A stretch of DNA of 64,000 bases from Heracleum sosnowskyi (Eukaryota > Streptophyta > Magnoliopsida > Apiales > Apiaceae): positions 1,116,001 to 1,180,000 of the forward strand of contig JAUIZM010000019.1 in assembly GCA_030848705.1 (NCBI GenBank), in the 5' to 3' direction. The first letter of the stretch is position 1. Each line of letters starts with the position of its first letter. This document shows, piece by piece, positions 1-10,992 of the stretch. Both the position numbers and the translations under genes were made by a program. A model generated the notes under the pieces. That model was not told the origin of the DNA. It did not search any database and saw only the letters and a program-made list of their open reading frames with translations.

Positions 1-1417
1 ATTTATTTAATCCAAATATGTTTTATTCCAAATAATGAAGATTGATTTAGTCTAAGTGCAGTACCGTGGTTGTAGGAGTTGAATAAGTAATGGAGTAGAA
101 TTAGGAGTTTGATTTAGTAGTTGTTTAGTAGTTCCTATTTTGTAGCCATGCATTAGATGATGCTGTTTAAAACTTTCCTTGTACGTAAGTTTATTTTAAT
201 AAGAAGAGTTTATCTTTCTCCCAATTATATCTATACATACAAGTGTGTGCGTGTGTATTATTTCTATAGATCGTACTTGGAAAGAAACTATATAGTCTGT
301 AAACTATATAGTCGGTAAATCATATACATTTCCTGTATTAAAATAGGTACGACAAGTTCTTGTATATATATATATATTCTAATGAATGATCAATACAACA
401 TAAGGGGTACCTAAACTTTACACATAGAGAATCATCCTTATGTTGCCAGAAATCCTGGCAATCCTTGCATGTGAAAGGGTCGAAGAAGATGAGTTTAAGT
501 GCATAAAGATAAAAAAATAGCAGTCCTAGTCTTTCACACTATATACACATGTTACAACAAATGAACACACGTACACAAACACATTCACTTTTTAAAAATC
601 TCTTTTTTTAGTTTTCTAGTGCATTATAATTTATCTTCATGGCAGTGAATACATATAGAATGAAGATTACTAAATTGAGAAAAAGATGATCTATTAGGGA
701 ATATTTCTAGAAATAGTTATCATTTAATTTATATTAAAGTCTAGTTGTAAATAGTTAGGGAAACGAATGTTTATTTAAAACATTTCTAGTTAGGAAGAAA
801 ACGTACTAAAATACAAAAACAAAGTCTTATTTATATTTTAATAATAATGATAATTACTAGTTATTGTATTCATAAGTTATAAATTCTTTAGCACATAATC
901 AAAAGCTCATAAAAAATTCACTACTCTATATAAGAATTATGAAATTACAAGTAATTATTAGATTAATCAAATAATCTAAAGTCTTATTTCTCATTCTTCT
1001 ATTCAATCTTCTTGTATAGAACCAATAAGATAAATTATATTTTGAATTGAAAATAAAGAAAAAGTAAAAAAAAAACAATAACTAAGTTAGATCTACATTC
1101 CAATAATCTAATTTATAAATTTTAGAAAAATAACTATGGCTAAGATATTTCAATTGGTACAAATAATTATTAATTTATGATTGTATTATATGTAGGTTTA
1201 AGTTACTTCCAAATAAATTTAGAGAAATTGTTCATAAACACATTCTATTGAAAATATGAGAGACTTCTAGAATTACCACTACCAGGATCTGACGGCTCAT
1301 ATTAGAAGTGCAAACAAGTGTGAGATTTTTCCCCGTTTCAAACCCTATTATCATTTTCACATAAAAAGAAAAACCCTATTATCATTGCCGCAGAGGCAGC
1401 CACTCTACACATACTCT
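1..1417. other. AT-rich flank without a recognisable gene
   Basis: No long open frame and no RNA gene are seen here. The stretch is AT-rich, with a short TA run near 366-378 and a GT-rich patch near 241-258. A short direct repeat (aaaccctattatcat) occurs near 1338 and 1374, just outside the CACTA-1 insertion point. Confidence 0.6.
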
Positions 1418-1420
1418 GTA

Positions 1421-1436
1421 CACTACAAGAAAACAG
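1421..1436 (+). repeat. CACTA-1 left terminal inverted repeat
   Basis: CACTACAAGAAAACAG matches the complement of 10974-10989 at all 16 positions, after which the two ends diverge. The preceding GTA (1418-1420) is the target-site duplication. Confidence 0.95.
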
Positions 1437-1437
1437 T

Positions 1438-1860
1438 TTAAAACCGACCACTTAAAACCGACCGAATAAAAACGGGGTGATTAAAACCGACCGTAGGTCA
1501 AGTTGGTCGGTTTTAACTGTGGATAAACCAAAAACGACATCGTTTCGGCTAACGTGGCACGCGATGGGGAAAGGTAAAACCGACCATACATCTAGCGGTC
1601 GGTTTCGCTTGTAGCACACACAAAAACGACACCGTTTTTTATTGACGTGGCAGAGATAAAACCGACGAAACGTATCGGTCGGTTATATTGTTGACGTGGC
1701 AGACACAAAACCGACCGATTCATTCGGTCAGGTTTAAGTGGGGGCCGAAACTGAATAAAAACTAATTTAAATTAAATTATTTGTACCTGCTGAGGCTGAA
1801 ACGACGCCGGTTTGGGAGTGAAAGCCATAACCGACCGATAAGCGGTCGGTTATAACCTGC
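1438..1860. repeat. CACTA-1 left subterminal repeat array
   Basis: The motif aaccgacc and its complement ggtcggtt recur many times in both orientations, often as close inverted pairs such as the one near 1830-1855. Mixed in are ACGAC-n2-CG(T)TT variants near 1533, 1625 and 1801. These are likely binding sites for the element's TNPA-like protein. The array ends about 250 bp before the first transposase start codon, so it may also act as part of the promoter. Confidence 0.85.
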
Positions 1861-1991
1861 TACTTTATTGTTTTTGGTTTAAATTTCTTATTTCTTCAAA
1901 TGGAGCATGTAAACATAGAAAAGAAAGTTTGGAGATAAAGAGAAAGCAAACTCAAGAAAGCAAAGAGGATAAGTGATACAAAACATATAAT

Positions 1992-2113
1992 GTATGTTTT
2001 CTTTTATCTATTTTGTAAATAGTTTTCTTTTATGTATGTGTATCACATTTATAATTTGAAAGTGCATGTTAAATTGTTTGTTTACATATATATATATTTA
2101 TATATTTGTGTAG
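1992..2113 (+). other. possible 5'-UTR intron of the TNPD-like gene
   Basis: A GTATGT donor-like sequence starts at 1992. A T-rich tract ends in TAG at 2111-2113, directly before the ATG at 2114. This fits a leader intron, but no transcript evidence is available here. Confidence 0.35.
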
Positions 2114-4695
2114 ATGGCAAACATTGATCGAAGTTGGATAAGTAATCAAATACAAAGTGATAAAATTTCTTTAACTCCCGAATATAGAGATGGTGTAGAA
2201 TTTTTCATAAATTTTGCAAGTAATAAAGAGGGAGTAGTAGAGGAGGATGGTAAGATGAAGTGTCCTTGTAAGCATTGTAAGAATTTGAATTGGTTAGATA
2301 TTGATGAAATTAGATTTCATTTGCTTTCTAAAGGGATGTTTGAGAGTTATATCGTGTGGACATCGCACGGTGAAGAAGTTGTGCAAAGAAATGAGAGTCG
2401 ACGTTGTCGTAGTCATCGAGAACCTCCGAGGGTAGAAGAACCGGTAGATTTGAATGCTATGTTACATGATTTGGCCGGTGCAAATTATGAATATTATGAC
2501 ACCACGGATACGGGAGCTAGTAATGTAGAACAAGCTCCAAATGATAGTGCTAAAAAATTCTATGAGTTGATTGTTGAAAATGGATTCCCTATTTATCCGG
2601 GCAATACAAAGTATACAAGATTAAGCGTGACCGCAAAATTATTAGAATTCAAAAACTATTCTAATTGTAGTAATAAATCTTTTGATAGTTTGCTTGAACT
2701 TCTTGCGGACGTGTTACCAAAGAAACACACATTGCCCGAAAATAATTATGAAATGAAAAAGATTATGAAGGGTTTGAGGGTTGAATATGAAAAAATTGAT
2801 ATGTGCGAGAATGATTGCATGTTATTTTATGGAGATGACAAAGATAAAATTGTATGTGATATATGTGGTAAAGATCGTTATCGGGATGTTTCGAAGAAAA
2901 ATGGTAAAAAAATACCAAAAAAAATATTAAGACATTTTCCTTTGATTCCTCGACTACAACGCTTGTACATGTTGGCACATACATCCGATCATATGAGATT
3001 TTAAAAGAATCGAGATGTGAACGAGGGAGAGATTAGTCATCCCGCGGACGGAGATGAATGGAAAAATTTTGACCGTCGTTTTCCATCATTTGCTCATGAG
3101 ATTCGTAATATAAGGCTTGGTCTTGCTACCGATGGTTTCAACCCATTTGGCCCTACCGGAAAGAAAACATATAGTGTATGGCCCATGGTGGTTGTTGTCT
3201 ATAATCTTCCGCCATCAATGTGTATGAAAAAGCCATATATGTTTATGACCGATATAGTTCCGGGTCCGAATAGCATTGGCAAAGATATTAACGTTTGTCT
3301 AAGGCCTCTCATTGATGAATTGAAGATATTGTGGAATACCGGAGTGGAAACATATGACCAATCTTTAAAGCAAAATTTTACAATGCGAGCGGCACTTATG
3401 TGGACTATTAATGACTTTCCCGTAATGAGTATGATAAGTGGGTGGTCGGGTAAAGGAAAAATGGGATGTCAAGTGTGTGGTGGAAGTGTGCAAGGGTTCC
3501 AATTAAAACATTCCGGAAAATGTAGTTTTTATGGCACGAACCGAATATTTCTTGAACCGAATAATCCATTGCGAGGAAAAAGTAATTTGTTTGCAAATGA
3601 GGAAAGAAGATTGTTTCGTGGTCGTTTATCCGGGGAGGATGTAAAAGAGTCGCTTGATGGTTTAATTTTTCCACCACCCGGAAAGACTAATGCCAAGTTA
3701 AGGAGTACCGGTTATGGGGAAGAGCATCATTGGACTCATGTCCCAATTTTTTATGAACTTCCTTATTGGTCATCACATACTTTACGACATTCAATTGATA
3801 TCATGCATACCGAAAAAAATGTGTTTGAAAACATATTTTTCACTATTGTAAATGCGGCAAAGTCAAAGGATCACAAGAAAGCGAGGTCGGATTGCAAACA
3901 CTTTGATGTATTACATCATTTGTGGATCAATGAAAATGGAAAAATGCCAAAAGCACCGTATTCCCTAAATAAAAAACAACTTAAACTTTTGTGCAATTGG
4001 ATTTGCTCATTGAAACTTCCGGACGGTTATTCTTCCAATATATCTCGTTGTTGCAATGTTGATGAGTGTAATTTTTTTGGATTCAAATCGCATGATTGTC
4101 ATATCTTTCTTCAAAAATTGTTGCCTCTTGCAATTCGTGAACTTCTACCAACGCCTATTGTGGATGCCTTGACGACAATTTCAAATTTTTTTCAAGATTT
4201 GTGCTCATCCGTTGTTACAAGAACCGATTTGGACATAATGGAGAAATCGGTTATTAGAGCTTTGTGCTTGTTGGAAACAATTTTTCCTCAAACTTGGTTT
4301 GATTCGATGGAACATTTGGTTGTACATTTAGCGGAAGAAATTAGACTAGCCGGACCCGCTTATTGGCATTGGATGTATCCAATTGAGCGTTTGTTGGGAA
4401 AATTAAAACAAAAAGTTGGTAATAAAGCAAGAGTTGAGGGTTCAATTGCCGAACGATATATGGAAGAGGAGGCTCTCAATTTTTGTTCTTTTTATTTTGC
4501 CTCCGACTCGGTTCATAATAAAGTACGTCGTAATGAAGTTTTGTTTGATGTAAAAAATTCCGATAAAGTAGAAGTTTTTAGATATCCAATTCAATGTCCT
4601 GGAAAAGAAAGAGTGCGCTATATGGATGATGATGAACGACTATTAGCAGAAGAATATGTTCTTTTAAACTCACCTGAAGTTCAGCCTTACCTAAG

Positions 4696-4786
4696 GTACC
4701 TATATCTTATCCTAATTTAGTGTTATTGTCATATTTGAATTATTTTAAGTTATTTCCATTATTTCACCATTTCTATTATTTAGAAG
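4696..4786 (+). other. intron 1 of the TNPD-like gene
   Basis: The donor is AAG|GTACCT and the acceptor TTAGAAG|GTACC. The acceptor is a tandem TAGAAG site, so splicing at 4783 or 4786 both keep frame. The intron joins the end of the DUF4218-like region to an Arg-rich linker. Confidence 0.7.
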
Positions 4787-4883
4787 GTACCAAAATCGTG
4801 TTATGAGACAACGTCCTGGGACAACTCCTCAAGATTTAGATCGTATTATCAAGACTCGATTTAAAACTTGGTTAAAAAAAAAG

Positions 4884-4966
4884 GTATTTGTTGAATTTAG
4901 CAAACTTTTGAATCTCAATTTTGACTTTATCATTACATGTTTTATTTTTAATTTGTTTATAACTAG
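4884..4966 (+). other. intron 2 of the TNPD-like gene
   Basis: The donor AAG|GTATTT follows a run of Lys codons. The acceptor is AACTAG|GTTGAG. The intron is phase 0 and joins the linker to the DUF4216-like exon. Confidence 0.7.
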
Positions 4967-5869
4967 GTTGAGAATGATGAGGTAGAGGGACCTCGTTTCA
5001 AAGACTTGCTTGAAGGACCGTCACTAAGAGTCATGACTTTTGAGACTTGTCAAGTTAATGGATATAAATTTTCAACGACATCCACATCCGGTTCCGGTGT
5101 TGTTGTTAAAGGCACTTCACACGAAAATAATCTTGATTATTATGGTCAACTACAAGAAATCGTGAGACTTATTTATGATGGATGCAATCATGTATATTTG
5201 TTCAAGTGTATATGGTTTGATAGTGTCGGTGAGGGTGTGAGGAGGGATAAGAATCGAGTGGTGATGATTGATATAACTTCAAGATTGAGGTCTAATGAGA
5301 TTTTTATTTTAGCTAGTCAAGCCTCTCAAATATATTACGCTCCTAGTGTATTGGATCCACGAAGCAAAATATATACGGTGGTCAAATCTAAAAGTCGTCC
5401 AATAGATGAAACTATCATTGTGCAAAACGATATTGAGGACGCTTTTCAAGAAGATAGATCTAATGCCAGAAGTTTTTCACTCTTTGTTGATTTCGCACAA
5501 TATGGACAAATCCCATTCATTCGACATGAAAGTCAAGAAGAAGAAGAAGAAGCAGAAGAAGAAGATGATGATGATGATGATGTAGGTGACAAAGAGGAGA
5601 GTGAAGAGGAGGACGATGAAGAGGAGGAAGAAGAAAGAGGAGGTGACGATAATGATGATGATGAAGACGATGATGGTTTTGATGAAATTGAATAATATTG
5701 TTCTTAATTTCACTTAGATAATGATGACTTTGTATTTGTAAGTGATGTAAATTAAAATTTATAATGATGATATAACTTTGATATTATATTTGTTGGTATT
5801 GGCCATATGGAGGTTGGTATTTTGATATAGGATCAATTGTTATTGGAATATGGAGGTTAAATATAGGAT

Positions 5870-6205
5870 TTTTTACGACAGAAATTACCAGAAAACTGAC
5901 CGATACAATACAAAACCGACCATTTTTTACCATTTAAAAACCAGAAAACCGACCGATTTAATATATAAGTGACCATTTTTACCATTTAAATACCAGAAAA
6001 CCGACCAATTGCATATATAACCGACCGTCTCCTTACCATTTAAATACCAGAAAACCGACCGATTTCATATAAAACCGACCGTCTCCTTAAAGCGGTGGTC
6101 GGTTATAATCGGTCGGTTATGCAGTTTTAAGGGTCGACTGGTCTAAAACCGACCGATTGTGCACTTTGACCACGGTCGGTTTTGTTTATATCAGTCAACC
6201 TTTTC
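5870..6205. repeat. CACTA-1 internal array 1, homologous to the right subterminal region
   Basis: Several copies of a block containing ACCATTTAAATACCAG followed by aaccgaccgat are seen. They are followed by a gtggtcggttata pair, a tatgcagttttaag segment and a gcactttgacc-cggtcggtt segment. The same order of landmarks occurs at about 10465-10700 near the right TIR, so the two regions are diverged copies. No TIR (TAGTG) is seen at the end of this internal copy. Confidence 0.8.
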
Positions 6206-6884
6206 AAATTTAATATATACATTTAATATATATTTTTATTAAAAGAATATTTTTCAAATTACATTCATATTTCATTATTATAATTGTATTAGCAATTTCA
6301 AAATAATTTTTATGTAATTCTATTCTTCGATTTGTCATCCAACTTTATATTTAAATATATAAAATTAATATATTTAATTGTCTTGTATTGAAATTAAAAT
6401 TTATTATATGATAAAATATCAACAATAGTCAAACATTGTGGACAAAGTTTTATATTATATAATAAAATATAAAAATTTCATAAAAATAGTATTTTATTTA
6501 ACATTACCTCTTTTGAAAGAACCATTTCACTACATAGGTATGCACTTTCACTGGGATGTTCCACTCGATTTACAAAACATCGAAAGTAAACTTTTTATTT
6601 AGAAGATCCAACCGTACGGATGTTAACATCATGACAAAACATATTTATGCACAAAAAATTAGCCTATTTCGACGATTACAAATGTGTTTTTTTAATAAAA
6701 ATATGGATATATCACATAAAATCGAGAACAAAAACAATTAAAATTTGAAATTACAAGATATACACGATCCAACCGTACGGATGGTAAAAACCAATAAAAA
6801 ATTATATATGTACAAAAAATTAAGCTATTTAATTAATTAATAATGTTTTTTCATAAGGTTTTTTTAATAAGCAAAACTTATAAC
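6206..6884. other. AT-rich spacer between the two CACTA-1 modules
   Basis: No gene is seen. A short diverged direct repeat, about 160 bp apart, starts with gatccaaccgtacggatg at 6606 and again at about 6766. Both copies are followed by a caaaaaatta-type segment. The sequence cactacata at about 6528 could be a decayed CACTA end but is too short to rely on. Confidence 0.5.
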
Positions 6885-7110
6885 CGACCGCTAGGTTTAA
6901 CATAACCGACCATTAGGGTTTCTAGGGTTGACATAACCGACCGACAGTGACATAACCGCCCGGTTTAATATTTTTAATATTTTTTTTTGGCGGAAAATTA
7001 AAATTTTCGTGAAAACTTAAAAAACCCGCCCTTAGTCAGAACGACGTCGTTTTGCATACTGCACAAAAAACTACGCTAAAACCGACCACACCATCGGTCG
7101 GTTTTAATCT
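6885..7110. repeat. CACTA-1 internal array 2, just upstream of the TNPA-like promoter
   Basis: Repeated ataaccgacc motifs and a closing aaccgacc / ggtcggtt inverted pair (about 7080-7103) lie here. A palindromic acgacgtcgt also occurs, like the acgac motifs at the left end. The array stops within about 12 bp of a TATA box, a position that would let the element's DNA-binding protein control its own gene. Confidence 0.75.
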
Positions 7111-7114
7111 TGGG

Positions 7115-7123
7115 TATAAAAAA
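7115..7123 (+). promoter_or_regulatory. TATA box of the TNPA-like gene
   Basis: TATAAAAAA lies 90 bp upstream of the ATG at 7205. A CT-rich leader with CTCTCTAC repeats follows, typical of a plant core promoter. It directly follows internal array 2. Confidence 0.6.
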
Positions 7124-7204
7124 AAAGCAACTGCTCACATTCTATTCTTTCTATCACTTAACACATAAATCTCTCTACATAAAATCTCTACTCTCTACTC
7201 TTCC

Positions 7205-8343
7205 ATGGCTCAAATCCGTGTAAACTCAAGGCAAAGGGCTTCATCTTCTCCGTTTCAACAATTTGATGTATGTTTCCCTAATTTTTTTTATACATATATA
7301 CGATTATATGTATGTATATATATAATATACATGGTTACATAGATGTATACATGATTAAGTCAATATATACATGATTAATCGATTTTTCTCGGTTAATTTT
7401 GCTTCGACTTCTTTGATTTTCTCGATTTTTCCGTTTAATACATGGTTTTGTGCTTGTTTTTGGTAACCATAGTTCTGTGCTTTTTTTGCATGCAAGTGTT
7501 CGTCGGTTTTGTTAGATTTTGCTTATTGTATTTGTTTGTAGTTGCTCGATTCTTCATAAGATTTTGCTTGTATTTGCTCGATTTGGATTGGATTTACTTT
7601 TAGTTAATATATTTGGATTGTATTGTGCTTGGGTGTTGAATTGAATTATGATTTGTTGAGATATTAATTTTAATTTTGTGCAAAATTTTAATTTTATTTA
7701 ATTGGGGAAAAACAAAAGATATAGAGATAGAGATGCAAAATTTTATTTTGTAATTTAATCATTTTCTTAAAATTTATATATTTTCAAAGATTATGTGATA
7801 TATTACTTGTGATATTTGATTTGGTTATTTTGCATGCACGTATTGGTCGGTTATGTGATATTACTTGTGATATTTTATATAGTTAACAACGTTTTGTTAT
7901 TTATATTGTAGGTGCTCATTGGTTGGTTAGTCGACATCGTTTTGCTTGGCATGGTGTTGTGTATGATGGCTAAAAATAACAAAGGAAAGGGTAAGGAAAA
8001 TGAGAAGGATAAGGGTAAAGGAAAGAATGCGAGTAAGGGAAAAAGCAAGGTTGTTAAGGGCAAGGGCAAGGGCAAGGATACGGAGAAGAGGCCAACAAGG
8101 AAGAACACTTTGGCTTTACGTGATGAGCCAACGGATTCGGATGGTGATGAGGAACACCCGGACCCCGCACTTGAGAACATGACAGCGGGAGAGGCACGAG
8201 TGTGGCGAGGAAGGAGACCGCGATCACATTCATGTGGAATTTATGGAGCTATGGAACCCGATAGACCTACACGTATCAATATCTCCGATGGACAGTAAGT
8301 CTAATTTTGTGTACTTCGTGTCTCTTTTTTAGTAGTGCAAAGA

Positions 8344-8388
<45 letters not shown>

Positions 8389-10026
8389 TTGTAGATAGTG
8401 TTGATTTGTGTTGTGTTGATAGTTTAATATGTTATTAAATGTAGTATTGAAGATGATACGGCTAAAAAGACTTTGCTTGGGATGGTTCGCGAGAAGTGGC
8501 CCATGGGTTATTATACGTTTAGTGACATCGATGCGGCTTTTCCAAAATGGTTAGAACAAAGGGTTGAGGAGTTTTTTGTAAGTAAAACCATGATTCTTTA
8601 GTTTATAATGTTTGTTTCTTGATTTGTTTGTTAACTTGATTTGATTATGAATTTGACCCTATCCCTTTTTTATATTTTGTAGAAATTCTATAGGCATCAA
8701 AAGGGGCAAAGCCGTTCACAATCAAGAAGGATCGTTGAAGATCACATTAAGAAAACAATAAAACGAACAATGAATGAGCTTAAGAAGAGAGTTGAGACAA
8801 AAGTAAAGGAAACCGGGGTGTCGAAGGAGTCCTTAAAGCCCGCTTATTGGTCCCTTTTGTTTTGGAAAGATCTTTTGAAATATTGAGAGACAAATGAAGG
8901 ACACTTGCATAGGGCAATGGTTGGAGCCAACAACCGCCAACAAGTTGAGCGGTTACATAGTGCCGGTGCTCGGTCATTCAACGCCGTGAAAGCGGTAATA
9001 ATATTTAAATATGTACACATACAAACACACACAACGTTATTTCATTTTATATATACTAATGTAAGCTATTTTACATTTTGAAGGAAATGACAAAGAAAAG
9101 TCGTAAGCCTCCGACTAGACTTGAGGTTTGGGATAAATGTCATAAGAAAGTTGGCTCCGATCCGAACAATCCCGTGTATACTACTCCGGGAGCCATGCGC
9201 ATTGCGGTATTCTCATATTTTTGTTTTTTTAGTGTTCAATTATAAGCATTTAAAAGTTTGATTGTTTTAATCAAACTTAAAAAATGTGTAGGAACGATAT
9301 GCCTCTATTCTTGACCGTATGCCGGTGGAGGTGACTCAAACGGGTGAGAGAGATGAGCCATGGGATTGGTGGATGGAAGCAACGGGGGTGCCCGAAGGTG
9401 AAAAACCCAAAAAAAAATTATGTTGTGGGATTCCCCAATGCTCGAGCTACCGATCTCATTCCCACCCTAGCTACACGCTATAGGGATTCCACCCGAGGTG
9501 AAGCCGGCTCATCCTCATCCGCTCCGAGACAACGTGAAGTCATCCCCGACAATGTCTTTCTCTCGATCGTTAGAAATGTTCTTACGGAGATTCGTTCTAA
9601 TCCTCAACAGTTTGCTCGTCAACTATCCGATGAAGAAATATCCACATTTGCACGCACTGCCCTCGAGGCCTCCGATCCATCTACCGAACCAAATAGAAGG
9701 CTGCAATGGAATAATCTCATTGGTGGTGAGATTGTACACATTGTCGGAACCTTAATTGAAGATCTTGTCAAAAAAACCGAAGCACAAGTTCAAGAGGTAA
9801 TAGTTAATCCTCGTTTTTTAATTATATCCATTGCACTTTATTTTTTACTTTTTAATTGTTTTATATGTGTGCATAGGAAAAGGATCGACTTGCGCATGAA
9901 GAAAAAGATTATACCGATGTGGATGAGGTCTCGGACATTGAGGGTGACAACGGGAATGGCGACAATGAAGGCAATGGCCAAGATGGGGGTGATTCCGACG
10001 ACTCTCCTGTTTCTTTGTCGGAGTAG
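7205..10026 (+). pseudogene. TNPA-like / Transposase_24 family protein, broken by a stop and a frameshift
   Basis: This is the second CACTA gene, expected to encode the DNA-binding accessory protein that recognises the subterminal motif. Proposed exons are 7205-7267, 7912-8294, 8445-8577, 8683-8994, 9084-9206, 9292-9796 and 9877-10026, all with GT-AG introns in matching phase. The N-terminal part has a Lys/Gly-rich basic stretch (7966-8090). The middle holds the Transposase_24-type region, with landmarks MGYYTFSDIDAAFPKW, TRLEVWDKCH, DPNNPVYTTPGA and a PWDWW motif. The C-terminus is acidic and Gly-rich. TGA at 8884-8886 sits where Trp is expected. A run of nine A at 9409-9417 shifts the frame by one, and the downstream frame is otherwise long and open. 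The second lesion could be a homopolymer sequencing error. The long first intron (7268-7911) is the least certain part. Confidence 0.8.
8346..8385. repeat. TA microsatellite in an intron
   Basis: A near-perfect TA dinucleotide run of about 40 bp lies inside the second intron of the TNPA-like gene. Confidence 0.9.
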
Positions 10027-10289
10027 TTAATTATGTGGTTATATGGTTTAGAAACTTTGAATCTGAACTTTAGCAATTGTAATGAACTATGTTTTGTTGG
10101 ATGTTCGATAATATCGGACTTAACATTGTGTGGTTGATCCGTTTATATCGGACCCATATTTTGGTTTGTATGGTTGATCCGATTATGTCGGAGTTAACAT
10201 TGGTATTTTATGATCCGTTTGTATCGGATCTAATTAAGTTGGTATTTTATGAATTATGTTTGTATTTATTTTATGATAATGAGTTTAGG

Positions 10290-10385
10290 AATGGATTGGT
10301 ATTGATTGGTTTTTGGATTGGGATTGGTATTGATTGGTTTTTGGATTGGGATTGGTATTGATTGTTGTTGATATTGATTGGTATT
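10290..10385. repeat. 28-bp tandem repeat downstream of the TNPA-like gene
   Basis: A block built from tattgattgg, tttttggattgg and gattgg occurs twice in full and then degenerates. It creates apparent open frames on both strands that are not genes. Confidence 0.8.
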
Positions 10386-10459
10386 GCCCATTGGAAGGGT
10401 ATATATGAAATGAATGGCATATGGTATAAAACTACATAACCTGCAATTTTTTTTAAAAA

Positions 10460-10973
10460 AATACCCAGAAAACCGACCGATAATACACATAACTGACCGT
10501 TTTTTACCATTCCAAAACACAGAAAACCGACCGGTGTACACCATAACCGACCGCATTCAAACGGTATAACCGACCGTCTTCCTTAATGGTGGTCGGTTAT
10601 ACGACGGTCGGTTATGCAATTTTGAGCGGCTTCTGCCATAAAACCGACCGATATGCACACTTTGACTTCGGTCGGTTATGTTTACAGTCAAAACAATTTT
10701 TTTTTGAACATAACCGACCGCTACCGGTCGGTTTTATTCTGCTGACATCATAGGACACGTGTTGACACGTGTTGCCACGTGTTATTCTTAGGACCCACTT
10801 TAACAAATTTGGAAACGGTCATAACCGACCGACCGGTGGTCGGTTATATGTGCTAAACCTGACCAACTCTTAAAACCGACCAGTCTAAAACTGACCATCG
10901 ATAACGGTCGGTTTTACTCGTAAAACTGACCGTTTTCGGATATAACCGACCCTTTTTGACGGTCGGTTATGCT
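10460..10973. repeat. CACTA-1 right subterminal repeat array
   Basis: Dense aaccgacc / ggtcggtt motifs in both orientations run up to the right TIR. The first 240 bp parallel internal array 1 landmark for landmark. A triple G-box lies inside. Confidence 0.85.
10756..10781. promoter_or_regulatory. three CACGTG G-boxes at exact 10-bp spacing
   Basis: The palindrome CACGTG occurs at 10756, 10766 and 10776 within a 10-bp tandem repeat (gacacgtgtt type). CACGTG is the core site of plant bHLH and bZIP factors. One helical turn separates the sites, so bound proteins would face the same side of the DNA. Confidence 0.6.
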
Positions 10974-10989
10974 CTGTTTTCTTGTAGTG
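10974..10989 (-). repeat. CACTA-1 right terminal inverted repeat
   Basis: CTGTTTTCTTGTAGTG is the exact complement of the left TIR. GTA follows at 10990-10992 as the second copy of the target duplication. Confidence 0.95.
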
Positions 10990-10992
10990 GTA

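Larger units (their letters stand above)
2114..5695 (+). pseudogene. TNPD/Tnp2-type CACTA transposase, broken by one in-frame stop
   Basis: This encodes the catalytic transposase that would cut and rejoin the CACTA ends in the nucleus. Residues 1-80 match the transposase-associated domain, with the start MANIDRSWI and a CPCKHC zinc-like motif. The Tnp2 core follows, including DGFNPFG, the segment around MTDIVPGPNS and HSIDIMHTEKNVFENIF (residue 257 of the second open segment). Next come a DUF4218-like part (about residues 375-490, around WHWMYPIERLLGKLK), a DUF4216-like part in the last exon, and a long Glu/Asp tail. Exons are 2114-4695, 4787-4883 and 4967-5695, with GT-AG introns 4696-4786 and 4884-4966 that keep frame. 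A TAA at 3002-3004 interrupts the frame, which then continues unchanged from 3005. The stop lies where relatives have a conserved Trp-containing segment. The alternative acceptor at 4783 would add one codon. Confidence 0.9.
1421..10989 (+). mobile_element. CACTA-1: complete 9.57-kb CACTA (En/Spm-type) DNA transposon
   Basis: The left end begins CACTACAAGAAAACAG at 1421. The right end is its exact inverted complement, finishing at 10989, so the TIR match is 16 bp. The flanking bases are GTA at 1418-1420 and GTA at 10990-10992, the 3-bp target duplication expected of CACTA elements. Inside are a TNPD/Tnp2-like gene and a TNPA-like gene, both on the plus strand. Arrays of AACCGACC or its complement lie at the two ends and, unusually, in the middle (about 5885-6205 and 6885-7105). 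Such subterminal motifs are transposase binding sites in known CACTA families. Both genes carry disabling lesions, so this copy is probably not autonomous but could still be moved in trans, because its ends are intact. Confidence 0.96.

Noticed and set aside
5477..5713. 78-aa minus ORF rich in Ile/Phe
   Set aside because: Antisense of the acidic GA-rich tail of the TNPD-like gene.
10266..10556. 96-aa minus ORF
   Set aside because: Translation of the 28-bp tandem repeat and the subterminal array.
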